A stretch of 64,000 bases of DNA from CAVTJL01 sp963752325 (GTDB lineage Bacteria; Pseudomonadota; Alphaproteobacteria; Geminicoccales; Geminicoccaceae): assembly GCA_963752325.1 (NCBI GenBank), contig CAVVXU010000005.1, forward strand, positions 496,001-560,000. Direction: 5' to 3'. Shown here one piece after another: positions 51,143 to 61,265 of the stretch. Both the position numbers and the translations under genes were made by a program. A model generated the notes under the pieces. That model made no database searches and had not been told where the DNA came from. It was given only the letters and a program-made list of their open reading frames with translations. The first letter of the stretch is position 1. Each line of letters begins with the position of its first letter.

Positions 51143-51785
51143 CTACTGGCTGAGCCACACGACGCGCGCGAGCCAAGCAAGCTCGGCCGCCTCGATCGAT
51201 CGTTCCCGCTGATCGGCCCGCACGTCCTCCAGCACGATCCGCTGCGCGGTTCGCCGGACAAGCAGCCCGAGGGCCAGCTCGCCATCCTTCCGCCGCGCCA
51301 GCACCCGGTCCCCCCGGCGCACGCTGCTGCTGGGAGACACCACGACGAGATCGCCGCTCCGGTAGATCGGCGGGGCCAAGTCGCGATCGAGCTCGACCAC
51401 ATAGGCGTGATCGTCCTCGATCAGAGGGAAAGTCGATCTCTTCCCAGGGCCCCTCGCCGGGAAAGCCGCTGGCGTCAACACCGGCACCCTGCTCCAGATC
51501 CGCCAGCCGGATACACTTCAGCCGCTGCGAGACAGATCGAGCAGCCCGCCCATCGGCAGCGTGCATCATCTCGACGAAATCGCGCATCGAGGTCGAGGTG
51601 GCGTCGAGAATCTTCGAGATGCTCTCGGTGCTCGGCCACCTCGCCTTCCCCTGCTTGGTGGTCCGCTTGCTCTTGTTGAAGGTCGTGGGGTCCAGGCCCG
51701 AGCGCTTGGCGAGCCCTGAGGCGGATAGATGATTGCGTGCGGCGAGCTGATCGATCCCCTCCCACACCTGCTTGTGCGTCAGCAT
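51143..51785 (-). CDS. Helix-turn-helix regulator with S24/LexA-like C-terminal domain, one indel
   Basis: About 214 residues. The N-terminal domain MLTHKQVWEGIDQLAARNHL, SGLAKRSGLDPTTFNKSKRT is an XRE-type DNA-binding fold. SESISKIL-type spacing continues to RDFVEMMHAADG. A frameshift near 51430 leads to the C-terminal domain, AYVVELDRDLAPPIYRSGDL, VVVSPSSSVRRGDRVLARRK and IEAAELAWLARVVWLSQ. The S24-type fold is clear, but Ser/Lys catalytic residues cannot be placed with confidence. Close relatives occur outside prophages, so it may be a host regulator. It faces the phage-like module and its operator-like palindrome. Confidence 0.78.
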
Positions 51786-51836
51786 TAGGACCCGGCTCCG
51801 ATTTCTGGCGCCCTCGGGCGCGGCTCACCTAGTCTC

Positions 51837-51865
51837 TTGACAGGAAGCGGTCCTGTCACTAGTCA
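51837..51865 (+). promoter_or_regulatory. Promoter with overlapping operator-like palindrome before the phage module
   Basis: TTGACA (51837-51842) is a consensus -35; 17 bases on is TAGTCA, a weak -10. A perfect inverted repeat, GACAGGA (51839-51845), five bases, TCCTGTC (51851-51857), overlaps the -35 and spacer. The position, between the repressor-like gene and the first module gene, is what a repressed phage promoter looks like. Confidence 0.6.
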
Positions 51866-51915
51866 TTTATTCCGCATCCAGGAGAACGAACTCCTCGCTA
51901 ACTGTCTGCGTCGAA

Positions 51916-52355
51916 ATGCACGAACGCCCAGCCCTCGTTGTCTTCGAGCATCGGCCCAGCCGGGGGATGCTGCGGTTGCTCTCGCCGGGATACAGACATT
52001 GCTTTTGCCTTCTTGGGGTTCCTGGGGGATGGCTGCTCGTCGATCCGCTGAAGACCTGCACATCCCTAGACATCATACCATCGCTACCGATTGATGTCCT
52101 CGCTCAGTGTTACGTGACGGCAGGCCGCAGCGTGATCATCGGATTCGACGCGACGGGAGCCCGCGTCGCAGAGCTGGTGTCCACGGCCGACGACCTGCGT
52201 GGAGTCAGGTCAAGCGGCTGCTCGGCATCGATGCCCCGAGCATTTGGACGCCCCGCCAGCTCTCTCGCCGCCTGACGGATCCCACCCGCACCTTTCCCCC
52301 GTTCATCGATGTTGCGAAGCTGCCAGAAAGTGGTATTGACCTAATTCCTATCTAG
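51916..52355 (+). CDS. Phage-associated hypothetical protein, one indel
   Basis: About 146 residues. MHERPALVVFEHRPSRGMLR, GYRHCFCLLGVPGGWLLVDP and TAGRSVIIGFDATGARVAEL lead to a frameshift near 52205. The end reads KRLLGIDAPSIWTPRQLSRR and ends DLIPI. I recall similar proteins just upstream of portal genes in alphaproteobacterial podovirus-like prophages, but no function is known. First gene after the operator-like promoter. Confidence 0.6.
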
Positions 52356-52405
52356 CTCTATATTCCTTTCCTACGCCGCCACCCGGCCCCCGGCAAGGAG
52401 CAACG

Positions 52406-53925
52406 ATGTCAGCGGAAAGGCTCGAGGTCATCAAGAGCGGCTTTGGCCGTGCCCGGGCGCGGCGTATGGCCTGGGAAGGGCCTATGGCGCGACTGCTACG
52501 CTTACGCCCTCCCACATCGGGCCGCGGGCCTGGGCGTCGAGCACCAGGCCGCATCGAGAGCAGCTGATCGCCTCTTCGACAGCACCGCTCCGGATGCCGT
52601 CGATCAGCTTGCGGCAAGCCTGCTGGCCGAGCTTCTTCCCCCATGGTCCGAATGGTTCGGCCTCAGGCCGGGGCCGGACGTGCCTGCCGGTGAGCGGCGG
52701 CGCATTTGCCGAGCAGCTCGATCGCATATCGGAGCGGCTTCAGGGCCACTTCGACCGATCGAACCTCACGGTAGAGATCCACCAGTGCTTCCTGGACCTC
52801 GCCACAATCGGCACCGCCACCTTGGCGTTCCAGGAAGCGCCTCTCGGAGGTTCGTCGGCGTTCCGGTTCTCCGCCGTGCCCGCTTCGGAAATGTTCGTCG
52901 ACGGCGACGGCGGTGGGCAGATCCGGCGCTTCTACCGCCGCAGCCAGCTCACGTTGGGTGCGCTCTGCCACCAGTTCGGCCGCTCCTCGATCCCGACCGC
53001 CATCGTCGAGTCTCGGCGCGGAACAGCCCGACCGCTGCTTCGAGGTCATCGAGTCCAGTGCAGGGCGAGCAGGCAGGCTTCGTCTACGATGCCCTGCTTC
53101 CCGATCGCCGGCCCCGAGGGTCCACCGGCAGGTGCGGCTCTCGTCGAAGGGTGGTTCGAGACCTCGCCCTACATCAGCTTCCGCTGGGTGAAGGGAGCTG
53201 GCGAGATTTATGGCCGGTCGCCGGTGATGACCGCCCTTCCCGACATCAAGACAGCCAACAAGGTCGTCGAGCTCATCCTGAAGAACGCCTCGATCGCCGT
53301 CACCGGCATATGGCTAGCGGACGACGATGGCGTTCTCAACCCGGCCAACATCCGCCTCGTGCCGGGCAGCATCATCCCAAAGGCGATAGGGTCAGCCGGC
53401 CTCACGCCGCTGCAGGCCCCCGGACGGTTCGACGTCTCCGAGCTCGTGCTCAACGACCTGCGGGCCAGCATTCGTCATACGCTGCTCGTGGACCGACTGG
53501 CACCCGTCACGAACGGCAGGATGACGGCCACGGAGATCCTCGAGCGAAGCGCCGAAGCCGCTCGCCTGCTCGGCGCGATCTATGGCCGGCTGCAGGCGGA
53601 GCTGCTGACCCCCCTGCTGCTGCGGGCCATGGGCATTCTGCGCCGGCGGGGAGAGATCCCCCCGATCACCGTCGACGGTCGCCTCGTCGAGGTCGACTAC
53701 CGCTCCCCTCTCGCCCGCGCCCAGGCCCGAGAGGACGTACGCAACACGATGATGTGGCTCGATGCGGCCGCAAAGCTTGGGCCCGAGGCGCAGCGCATGA
53801 TCGATCTGGGGGCCGCCACCGGCTGGCTCGCCCGGACGCTGGGCGTGCCGAGCGAGCTCGTCCGACATGACCTCGCCCCCCTGCCACCAAACGATCCGAT
53901 GGCAGGAGGCGGCGATGGGACGTGA
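52406..53925 (+). CDS. Phage portal (head-tail connector) protein, podovirus type, several indels
   Basis: About 506 residues across the breaks. AAGGAG precedes the ATG (MSAERLEVIKSGFGRARARR). Frames change near 52480, 52695, 53000 and 53110. Diagnostic stretches: LWRDCYAYALPHRAAG, LFDSTAPDAVDQLAASLLAE, FDRSNLTVEIHQCFLDLATI, FETSPYISFRWVKGAGEIYG and RMTATEILERSAEAARLLGA. These follow the T7 gp8/BPP-1-type connector that forms the dodecameric DNA gate of the head. Confidence 0.87.
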
Positions 53926-54175
53926 TCCGGACGACGATGTCTGGCCCTACGAGGCAAGCTCCGACCCCGCCGGAGACGATGCGACCGCTCTGGAACGGGC
54001 CTTCGCGGCCTGCTTTCGCGGGCCGGACGGCGCGCTCGTGATCAGGCACCTGCGCCGGGTCTTCCTGCATCGGCGTGTTCTTCCGAGCGCGACGGACGCG
54101 GAGCTCAGGCACACGGAGGGCCAGCGCAGCTTGGCCGCTCACATCCTCGCCATGATCGAGAAGGGTCGCGGCTGA
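53915..54175 (+). CDS. Bbp19-like small phage protein
   Basis: 86 residues, overlapping the portal gene by 11 bases. ALERAFAACFRGPDGALVIR, HLRRVFLHRRVL and EGQRSLAAHILAMIEKG match the Bbp19-like pattern of BPP-1-related podoviruses (a short helical protein next to portal/scaffold). Function unknown. Confidence 0.7.
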   Translation: MGRDPDDDVWPYEASSDPAGDDATALERAFAACFRGPDGALVIRHLRRVFLHRRVLPSATDAELRHTEGQRSLAAHILAMIEKGRG

Positions 54176-54217
54176 CCGCTCGAGGCGGACCGCACCACCA
54201 CCCAACAGGATATCTTG

Positions 54218-55059
54218 ATGAGTGAAGAAAGCAGCATCACGGAGGCCGAGGACCGCACGGTCGAGACCGACGCGCCTTCGGTGACACCCCAGCGTCCCGA
54301 CGACATCCCCGAGAAGTTCTGGGATCCCGCGACCGGCGCGGTGCGCGTCGAGACGCTCCTCAAATCCTATGCCGAGCTTGAGCGCAGGCTCTCGCGCACC
54401 GTGCCCCTTCCCAACGGGGACGACGACACCGTGGCGCGTGAGCGCCTGCTCGAATCGCTGGGGCGGCCGGCCACGCCCGAGGCGTACAACATCCGTCAGT
54501 CCCACGAGCTGGTGCCACCGGACCCGGCCCTGAATGCGGAGCTTCACGCCGCGGGCTTCACGCAGCAACAGGCTCAGCTGCTCTACGATCTGGCCGCCGA
54601 GCATCTTGTGCCGGCGATCGACCGGCTCGTCGAGGAAAGCCGTGCGCGCGAGCAGGTGGAGGTGCTGACGCACCATTTCGGCGGCGACGAGGCTTGGCGC
54701 CAGGTCTCGGCGCAGCTCAAGACCTGGGGTCAGGCTCACCTCGAGCCCTCCGTCTTCGAAACCCTGAGCGCCAGCGCCGACGGCATCCTCGCGATGCACG
54801 AGATGATGAAGGTCCGCGAGCCGGACCTCGTCGGCGAGATGCGCGACTCGGGTGCCGTCGACGAGCGGATGCTCGACGAGATGGTCCGCGATCCGCGCTA
54901 TTGGCGCGATCGGGATCCCGATTTCATCGCGCGCGTCACCGACGGATTCAAGACGCCTCTTCTCGACCTGACGCGCTCGGGTCACCGCCGGACAACCTGG
55001 CCCAGGCCGGGCCCGACTGCGACCACACACCCGATCCATCGGCCCGCTCGGACAACTGA
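54218..55059 (+). CDS. Phage capsid scaffold-like protein, one indel
   Basis: About 281 residues, acidic and helical. DDIPEKFWDPATGAVRVETL, LLKSYAELERRLSRTVPLP, RLLESLGRPATPEAYNIRQS and AAGFTQQQAQLLYDLAAEHL are followed by DPRYWRDRDPDFIARVTDGF. A frameshift near 54960 gives the end at 55059 (DNLAQAGPDCDHTPDPSARS). Position before the capsid gene and this composition fit a scaffold that is lost on maturation. Confidence 0.72.
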
Positions 55060-55091
55060 CGGATCGTCGCGACCACAAGCTCAACTAATGG

Positions 55092-55923
55092 ATGAGCAAC
55101 GCGATGTCACTCTCAATCGACCAGGCCTTCATCAAGCAGTTCGAACGCGAGGTCCACGAGTTCCTACCAACGTCAGGGCTCGAAGCTGCGACCGACCGTG
55201 CGCACCAAGACCGGCGTTCGCGGCAGCTCGACCATCTTCCAGATGGTCGGCAAGGGCTCGGCGAACACCAAGAGCAGGCACGGCATGGTGCCTGTGATGA
55301 ACGTCGAGCACACCAACGCCGAGGCGACGCTCACCGACTTCTATGCCGGCGAGTGGGTCGACCGGCTCGACGAGCTCAAGATCAACATCGACGAGCGCCA
55401 GGTGCTGGCCAATGCGGGCGCATTCGCGCTCGGCCGGAAGACGGACGATCTCATCATCACGTCACTCTCGGCCTCACCGAACAGCGCCGGGACCGACTCC
55501 TCGGGCCTCACCAAGGAGAAGGTGCTCGAGGCCTTCGAGATGCTCGGTGGAAAGAACGTGCCCGATGATGGTCAGCGCTTTGCGATCATCGGCTGGAAAC
55601 AGTGGTCCGAGCTCCTGAGCCTGCCCGAGTTCTCGAACGCCGAGTTCATCGGCAACGATCAGCTGCCGTGGCGCGGCAGCCAGGCGAAGCGCTGGCTCGG
55701 CACGCTCTGGATCGCGCACAGCGGCCTGCCGCTGAACGGCAACGTGCGCAGCTGCTTTTGGTACCACAAGAGCGCCGTCGGCCATGCCGTTGGCCAGGAT
55801 GTCGTCACCGACATCAGCTGGCACGGCGACCGTGCCGCTCACTTCGTCTCCAGCTCGATGTCCCAGGGCGCCGTGCTGATCGATGGCGACGGCGTCATCA
55901 AGCTGCCGTGCCTGGAGGACTGA
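55092..55923 (+). CDS. Major capsid protein, one indel
   Basis: About 277 residues. MSNAMSLSIDQAFIKQFERE starts it; a frameshift near 55165 gives KLRPTVRTKTGVRGSSTIFQ, then NVEHTNAEATLTDFYAGEWV, LDELKINIDERQVLANAGAF, LGRKTDDLIITSLS and RWLGTLWIAHSGLPLNG. It ends GAVLIDGDGVIKLPCLED. These blocks are those of BPP-1-like podovirus capsids (Bbp17-type). Forms the icosahedral shell. Confidence 0.82.
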
Positions 55924-55925
55924 CG

Positions 55926-56195
55926 ATGGCCTACGCCTCCCAGAACCTGAGCGCTCTTTGTTACGCCAACGGCTTCACGCTCTGGCACTACAGGACGAGC
56001 GATGCCGTCACCGACGTGGACGACGCAGGCTACTTCAACCCTGCCGCCACCATGCTCCGGGTCGGGGACTTCGTGCTCGTCAATGCCGGCGTCGGCGTTG
56101 TCCCGACGCACGGGGTCCTCGTCGTCGTCAGCAACAGCGATGGCGTCGTCGACCTCAGCAACGTGACCGACTTCGGCACGCTCAACGCCGACTAG
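55926..56195 (+). CDS. Small phage structural-module protein
   Basis: 89 residues, intact, two bases after the capsid stop. MAYASQNLSALCYANGFTLW and HYRTSDAVTDVDDAGYFNPA, then MLRVGDFVLVNAG, form a small beta-rich protein. Similar short proteins follow capsid genes in related prophages; a cement or tail-knob role is only a guess. Confidence 0.65.
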   Translation: MAYASQNLSALCYANGFTLWHYRTSDAVTDVDDAGYFNPAATMLRVGDFVLVNAGVGVVPTHGVLVVVSNSDGVVDLSNVTDFGTLNAD

Positions 56196-56282
56196 TCCGG
56201 TCCGGGCCCTTCCGGAGGGCTTCGTTCCGCCGGGGCCGATCGTCCGATCGGCCCCGGCCCCCAAAGATCGAGGAGCTCGCCC

Positions 56283-56642
56283 GTGAACCGCGCGCTGCTG
56301 CACGCGGCGGCCATCGCCGTCACGCTCGGAACACCGAGCCCAGGTCATGGCACCGCATCGACGGCCTCCTGTCACGGCCGAGGCATTGCTGCCATGGAGC
56401 AAGCTCTAGGCAGCCCCGTCGACCGGAGCCTTGACCAGGTCCTGGCCGCCCCTCTCATCTCGCTGTGGAAGCAGGGCCATCCGGCATCCCGGCTCGTTCC
56501 GGACCACGTGCATGTTCTTCTCAGGCCGGCCGACCCTCTCGTCGTCGCCCTGACGGCCGACACCTGCGTGGTCGACGCCATCCCGATGAGCCGCAAGCAG
56601 CTCGCCGAGTTCCTGCGACGCCTTGTCGGCCCCGCCATCTAG
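56283..56642 (+). CDS. Hypothetical protein in the phage module
   Basis: 119 residues, GTG start. The first 25 residues are hydrophobic and small (VNRALLHAAAIAVTLGTPSP), weakly signal-like. DQVLAAPLISLWKQGHPASR and RKQLAEFLRRLVGPAI are helical. I do not recognise it. Confidence 0.55.
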   Translation: MNRALLHAAAIAVTLGTPSPGHGTASTASCHGRGIAAMEQALGSPVDRSLDQVLAAPLISLWKQGHPASRLVPDHVHVLLRPADPLVVALTADTCVVDAIPMSRKQLAEFLRRLVGPAI

Positions 56643-56679
56643 CCACCGCCTAGCAAAACCAGCGTCAGGGGAATGACCG

Positions 56680-57252
56680 ATGCCCTGGACCGATGTCGAG
56701 CTGTGCTCGGCCGCCCTCGTCAAGATCGGCGCCCAGCCGATCGCCGGCTTCGATGACACGACGACCGAGGCCGACGTCGCGAGCCGACTGTACCCCTTCG
56801 TTCGCGACGCGCTGATGAGCGCCCATCCCTGGGGCTTCACCCTTGCCCAGAAGGAGCTGGTCAGCGACCCCACGCCTCCTCTGGGTGACTTCGACAACGC
56901 CTTTCTGCTGCCGGACGACCTGTTGCGAACCGTCTCAGCCGGCGAGGGCGGAAGCGGGCGGGGCCTGGTCTACCGCGTGCAGGGCGCCCGGCTGCAGACG
57001 AGCGCCGAGCAGGTGCTCCTCACCTACCAGCGGCGAGCGCCCGAGAGCGAGTTCCCCGCCCACTTCGTCCAGGCCCTGATCGCCCGCCTGGCGGCCGAGC
57101 TCTGCATTCCGCTCACCGAGAGCACGACACGGAGCGAGGTGCTGATCAAGCTCGCTTCGGCAGAGCTGCAGCTGGCCAAGCTCCTCGACAGCCAGCAGGC
57201 GACGCCGCCTGTGGTCGACGATTTCAGCCTGGTCTCGGCTCGCTTCGAATGA
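56680..57252 (+). CDS. Tail tubular protein A-like (gp11 type)
   Basis: 190 residues, intact. MPWTDVELCSAALVKIGAQP, ADVASRLYPFVRDALMSAHP and WGFTLAQKELV are the usual start of T7 gp11-like adaptor proteins. FVQALIARLAAELCIPLTES and KLASAELQLAKLLDSQQ are the helical C-terminal part. It joins portal and tail nozzle. The stop overlaps the next start by four bases. Confidence 0.8.
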   Translation: MPWTDVELCSAALVKIGAQPIAGFDDTTTEADVASRLYPFVRDALMSAHPWGFTLAQKELVSDPTPPLGDFDNAFLLPDDLLRTVSAGEGGSGRGLVYRVQGARLQTSAEQVLLTYQRRAPESEFPAHFVQALIARLAAELCIPLTESTTRSEVLIKLASAELQLAKLLDSQQATPPVVDDFSLVSARFE

Positions 57253-59193
57253 GCACGCTGATCACGACCAAGACCACCTTCGCTGCTGGCGAGCTCGATC
57301 CGCGGCTTGCCGGCCGCCTCGATCTCGGCGCGCTCCAGGACGGAGGCAGGCGCCTGCGCAACGTCGTGGTGCACGCGACCGGTGGTGTCTCGAGGCGCCC
57401 GGGCACACGGATACTTCTCGAGCTGCCGGGCGCCCGGCGCATCGTGAGCCTCCAGGGCCAGGACTGGTCCTGCCTGCTTGCGCTCGCCGAGTTCCGCATC
57501 GACGTCGTGGAGAACGGCGCGATCCGAACCAGCACTGAGGCGCCATGGTCGGCCGAACAGCTGGCGACGCTGCGCTGGGCCCGCTACGGCGACGGCCTCA
57601 TCCTCGCCCATCCGAAAGTGAATCCTCGCGTCGTGTCGCGATCCGCATCGGGCGATTGGTCGATGGCCGATCTGGTGTTCGATCAGGAAGCGGACGATAC
57701 ACCCTATCTCAAGCTCCGAGCGCCTTTCGCCAAGCTCGCGAGCGCACAGACGACCATTCAGCCCACCTTCGGCACCGCATCGCCGGACAATGCGATCGCC
57801 ATCGACAAGACGATCACGCTCACCGCGTCCGAGCCCGTCTTCACGGCCGACCACGTTGGCGTCCGCATGCGGATCAAGGATCGGCAGGTCGTCATCGAGA
57901 ACCCGCAGTCCTCCACCGTGGCAATCGCCAAGACGGAGGAGGAGCTGGTCGACGGGAAATCGACGACCGACTGGTCGGAGGAGGCCTTCAGCCTGGCCCG
58001 CGGCTGGCCCACCTCCCTAACCTTCTACCAGGACCGCCTGGTGATCGGCGGCTCGCGCGACATGCCGGACCGGCTTTGGTTCTCGAAGACCTCGCTACCC
58101 TTGAACTTCGGCGTTGGCACCAATCCCAGCACGGAGACGAGCGCGGACGCCGGCTACGACGACGAAGCATTCAGCTTTCGCCTGACAGGCGAGCAGCCGC
58201 AGGACATCGTCAGCCTCTTTCCGGGTCGCCAGCTTCAGGTCTTCACCGAGGCGGCCGAGTGGGTGATCAAGGGCTTTCCGGTCACGCCCACGACCGTCCA
58301 GGCCGAGCTTCAGACCCGCATCGGCTCGAGGCCGACGCCGCTCGTCGAGCCGATCGAGGTCGACGGCGCCACCCTCTTCGTCGGCACCAGCGGCAGGGAG
58401 CTGCGCGAGTTCCTCTACGTCGACACGGAGCAGGCCTACCAGGCGGCGGATCTGGCGGTGCTGTCCCGCCATCTGCTCGACGATCCGCGCGACATGGCGT
58501 TCGATCCGGCCCGCCGCCTCGTCTGCCTCGCCCTCGCCAGCGGCGCTGTCGCGACGCTCACCGTCGACCGCATCAGCAACGTCGTAGCCTGGACACGCCA
58601 GGAGCTTGCCGGCGCCGTGCTCGCCTTGGCCCTGCACGACACGGAGCTTCACCTTCTCGTGGAGGTGGACGACCGCGTCTTCCTCGAGCGGCTCGATGAC
58701 GGGCTGTACCTGGACCATGCCGATCGCCCTCGCCTGCATCGAGCCCGACGGCAAGCTGGGAGGGGCTCGACCCTCTCGTCGGCAAGACCGTCACGATGAT
58801 GGCCGATGGACGCGTGGTTGGCATGCAGCTCGCTCGGGGCGCCTCGGTCACGCTGCCGGAGCCCAGCTCGAGCTTCGTGGCCGGCCTGCCATTCACGCAT
58901 GAGATCGAGCCCAGCGCCGTGTCCGGGGCTGCCGGGCTCGCCATCGTCTATCGGCCCGTCCGGGTGATCCTCCGCGTCCTCGATACCGGCGAGCTCACCA
59001 TCGACACAGGCAGCGGGCCGCGCTCGCTGCCCTTGCCGGCGATGCCACGGAAGCCGGCTTCAGCGGCGACCTCACCGTCCGCGCCATGGGCTGGCGGCGG
59101 GGCCTCGACGCAGCGCCCTGGCGGATCGCGCAGGCAGCGCCGGCCCCCTGCACCGTCCTCGCCGTAACAACCGACATGCAGGTGAACAGCTGA
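57249..59193 (+). CDS. Tail tubular protein B/nozzle-like protein (gp12 type), indels near the 3' end
   Basis: About 648 residues across the breaks. TTKTTFAAGELDPRLAGRLD and NVVVHATGGVSRRPGTRILL are the N-terminal signature. WPTSLTFYQDRLVIGGSRDM, PDRLWFSKTSLPLNFGVGTN and VFTEAAEWVIKGFPVTPTTV are the beta-propeller blocks. Frames change near 58740 and 59035; the end reads RAMGWRRGLDAAPWRIAQAA and ends TTDMQVNS. Forms the short tail tube. Confidence 0.85.
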
Positions 59194-59632
59194 TGGGTGC
59201 TCTATCAAGTCTAGCCACCACCGGGCTCAGCGTCGCGCTGCCAGCAGCAGGCGCAGGCCGCCGAGGCCAAGAGACAGGCCGCCGCCCGCGACCGCCAGGT
59301 CAAGGAGCGTCCTCGCCAACGATGCCGAGAGCCGGCGCCAGAGCGAAGCGGCCCTGCAGCGTCGCCTCGCTCAGGAGCGGGCTCGCGCGGGTGCCCGCGG
59401 CGTCGGCGGGGTCGGCGGCGCCATAGACGCCGTAACGGCAGGGCTGACCCAGGAGACCAAGGCCGCCGAGGCAGCCAGATCCGCGCAGGCCGCCAGAAGG
59501 GTTCGGGCACTGCAAGACCGATACGGCAGCCGGCAGTCGAGCAACCTGCTCGACCTCGGGGCTCAGCTGCTCGGCGGCACGACAGACCTGCTGGGCAGCC
59601 TCGGCGGATCGCGCCGTAGCCTGCTCGGCTGA
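59193..59632 (+). CDS. Coiled-coil protein of the phage module (possible internal or injected protein), two indels
   Basis: About 147 residues, ATG overlapping the previous stop by one base. MGALSSLATTGLSVAL is a hydrophobic start. After indels near 59240 and 59312 the frame reads QQQAQAAEAKRQAAARDRQV, AALQRRLAQERARAGARGVG, VTAGLTQETKAAEAARSAQA and LLDLGAQLLGGTTDLLGSLG. A long charged coiled coil with glycine-rich hydrophobic ends, like small internal virion proteins of podoviruses. Reconstructed by hand from three frames. Confidence 0.6.
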
Positions 59633-59656
59633 ACTGCCGGATCCGAGCGCCGATCG

Positions 59657-61213
59657 ATGAGCCTTGAAGAGTGCCCTGGGGCCAGCGGCTCGCCGCCGGC
59701 CCCAGGGCCGGACGACTGCCGAGCCGATTGGGCCGGCGGTGGCTTCGAGCGATTTGTCTGGGGGTGGAATCAGTCGCAAGGACGCACGACGCCGGGGCTG
59801 CACGAGGCAATGGCCGGCTGGCTCCACAATCGGTGGACCAACGGTGATCGGCGCCTGCTGCTCATGGTTTTTCGGGACGCCGGAAAGTCCACTCTCACCG
59901 GCCTCTTCTGTGCCTGGCTGCTGAGACAAAATCCCGACCTCCGCATTCTCGTCCTAGCAGCCGAGCACGAGCTCGCCTGCAAGATGACCCACAATGTGCG
60001 AGGCATCATCGAGCGTCATCCGGACACACGGGAGCTCATGCCGACCCGGCTCGATCAGTGGGCAGCGGATCGGCTGACGGTGCGCCGGGGCCTCGAGCAA
60101 CGCGACCCATCGCTGCTCGCGCGCGGCATCTTCGCGAACATCACGGGCACGCGGGCCGACGTCATCGTCTGCGACGACGTCGAGGTGCCCAACACGGCGG
60201 ACACGCCCCAAAAGCGCAGCGAGCTTCGCGAGCGGCTGCTCGAGATGCGCTTCGTGCTGGTCCCCGACGGCACGCAGATCTTCATCGGCACGCCACACAC
60301 CTACTATTCCATCTATGCCGACGAGCCGCGGCGGGAGGTCGGCGAGCAGCGCCCCTTCCTCGAAGGGTTCGAGCGTCTGCAGATGCCCCTCGTCGACGAG
60401 GGCGGTCGAAGTCGCTGGCCCGAGCGGTTCACCGACGCAGCGATCGAGGAGCTGCGCCAAAGCGTGGGCCCGGTGAAGTTCCGTAGCCAGATGCTGCTGA
60501 TCCCGACCCAGTCCAAAGACATACGCCTCGATCCGGACCGGCTGCAGCGCTACAGCGACCGTCTCGAGGCCGTTGAGTTCCGAGGGCGGCCACGGCTGCG
60601 GATCGGGGGCCGACAGATCGTCTCGGCATCCTGCTGGTGGGATCCCTCGTTCGGCAGACCAGCGGCCGGCGACGCGAGCGTCGTCGCCGCCGTGTTCACC
60701 GACTCCGAGGGCGCTTACTGGTTGCACGGCATCGCCTACCTGTCGTTCGATCCCCAACAGATCGACGAGGTCGACGAGGCGACCCAGCTTTGCCGTCTGG
60801 TCGCGGCCTTCGTGCGCAAGCACCGACAGCCGGCGATCACGATCGAGACGAACGGCATCGGCCGCTTTCTACCGAGCCTGCTCCGCCGCGAGCTGCGATT
60901 GGCCGGCGTCGGCGCCACGGTCCTCGAGCAGGCCAGCACGACGCGCAAGGAACGACGTATCCTGGACGCACTGGACCCTTTGCTGGCGGCACGCCGTCTG
61001 CACGTGCACGACTCGGTCTGGGAGTCCCCGTTCATCGAGGAAATGCGCGAATGGGCACCCGGCGGTGGCGCGCGGGACGACGGGCTGGACGCCGTGAGCG
61101 GGTGCATTCTCTCGCAACCGCCGCGCCTCCGCCTGCCGCCCTGGCTGCCACGCGCGGCCGAGTGGCGACCGGGCCTCGGCGACACCCACGCGACAGCTGA
61201 CTTGCCGCCCTGA
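59657..61213 (+). CDS. Phage terminase large subunit
   Basis: 518 residues, intact. The ATPase has Walker A FRDAGKST (residues 72-79) and Walker B VIVCDD (169-174). The RNase H-like nuclease has WWDPSFGRPAAGDASVVAAV, ITIETNGIGRFLPSLL and GARDDGLDAVSG with the expected acidic residues. HTYYSIYADEP and KFRSQMLLIPTQSKDIRL are typical of podovirus terminases. The motor packages DNA into heads. It is the last gene of the module, whereas terminase usually comes first in phage genomes; no small subunit is seen. Confidence 0.9.
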   Translation: MSLEECPGASGSPPAPGPDDCRADWAGGGFERFVWGWNQSQGRTTPGLHEAMAGWLHNRWTNGDRRLLLMVFRDAGKSTLTGLFCAWLLRQNPDLRILVLAAEHELACKMTHNVRGIIERHPDTRELMPTRLDQWAADRLTVRRGLEQRDPSLLARGIFANITGTRADVIVCDDVEVPNTADTPQKRSELRERLLEMRFVLVPDGTQIFIGTPHTYYSIYADEPRREVGEQRPFLEGFERLQMPLVDEGGRSRWPERFTDAAIEELRQSVGPVKFRSQMLLIPTQSKDIRLDPDRLQRYSDRLEAVEFRGRPRLRIGGRQIVSASCWWDPSFGRPAAGDASVVAAVFTDSEGAYWLHGIAYLSFDPQQIDEVDEATQLCRLVAAFVRKHRQPAITIETNGIGRFLPSLLRRELRLAGVGATVLEQASTTRKERRILDALDPLLAARRLHVHDSVWESPFIEEMREWAPGGGARDDGLDAVSGCILSQPPRLRLPPWLPRAAEWRPGLGDTHATADLPP

Positions 61214-61265
61214 GGGCACGTCTTGTCCGGCCGGGTCCCCTTCGCTAAGAGAGCAGCCGCCGCAC

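Larger units (their letters stand above)
51787..61213 (+). mobile_element. Compact podovirus-type particle module (prophage remnant or domesticated particle)
   Basis: Eleven genes on one strand with overlaps or short gaps, in the order: hypothetical, portal, Bbp19-like, scaffold, major capsid, two small unknowns, tail tube A, tail tube B, coiled-coil protein, large terminase. The members match T7/BPP-1-like short-tailed phages. I see no integrase, repressor/Cro pair, replication, lysis, tail-fibre or small-terminase gene, and base composition is like the host. The right end is 53 bp from tRNA-Ser. I could not find a duplicated tRNA end at the left. Confidence 0.7.

Noticed and set aside
49144..51915. 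A left attachment site matching the tRNA-Ser 3' end
   Set aside because: I searched by eye for copies of the T-arm and acceptor sequence and found none; the only similar stretch is the unrelated tRNA-Arg at 28290.
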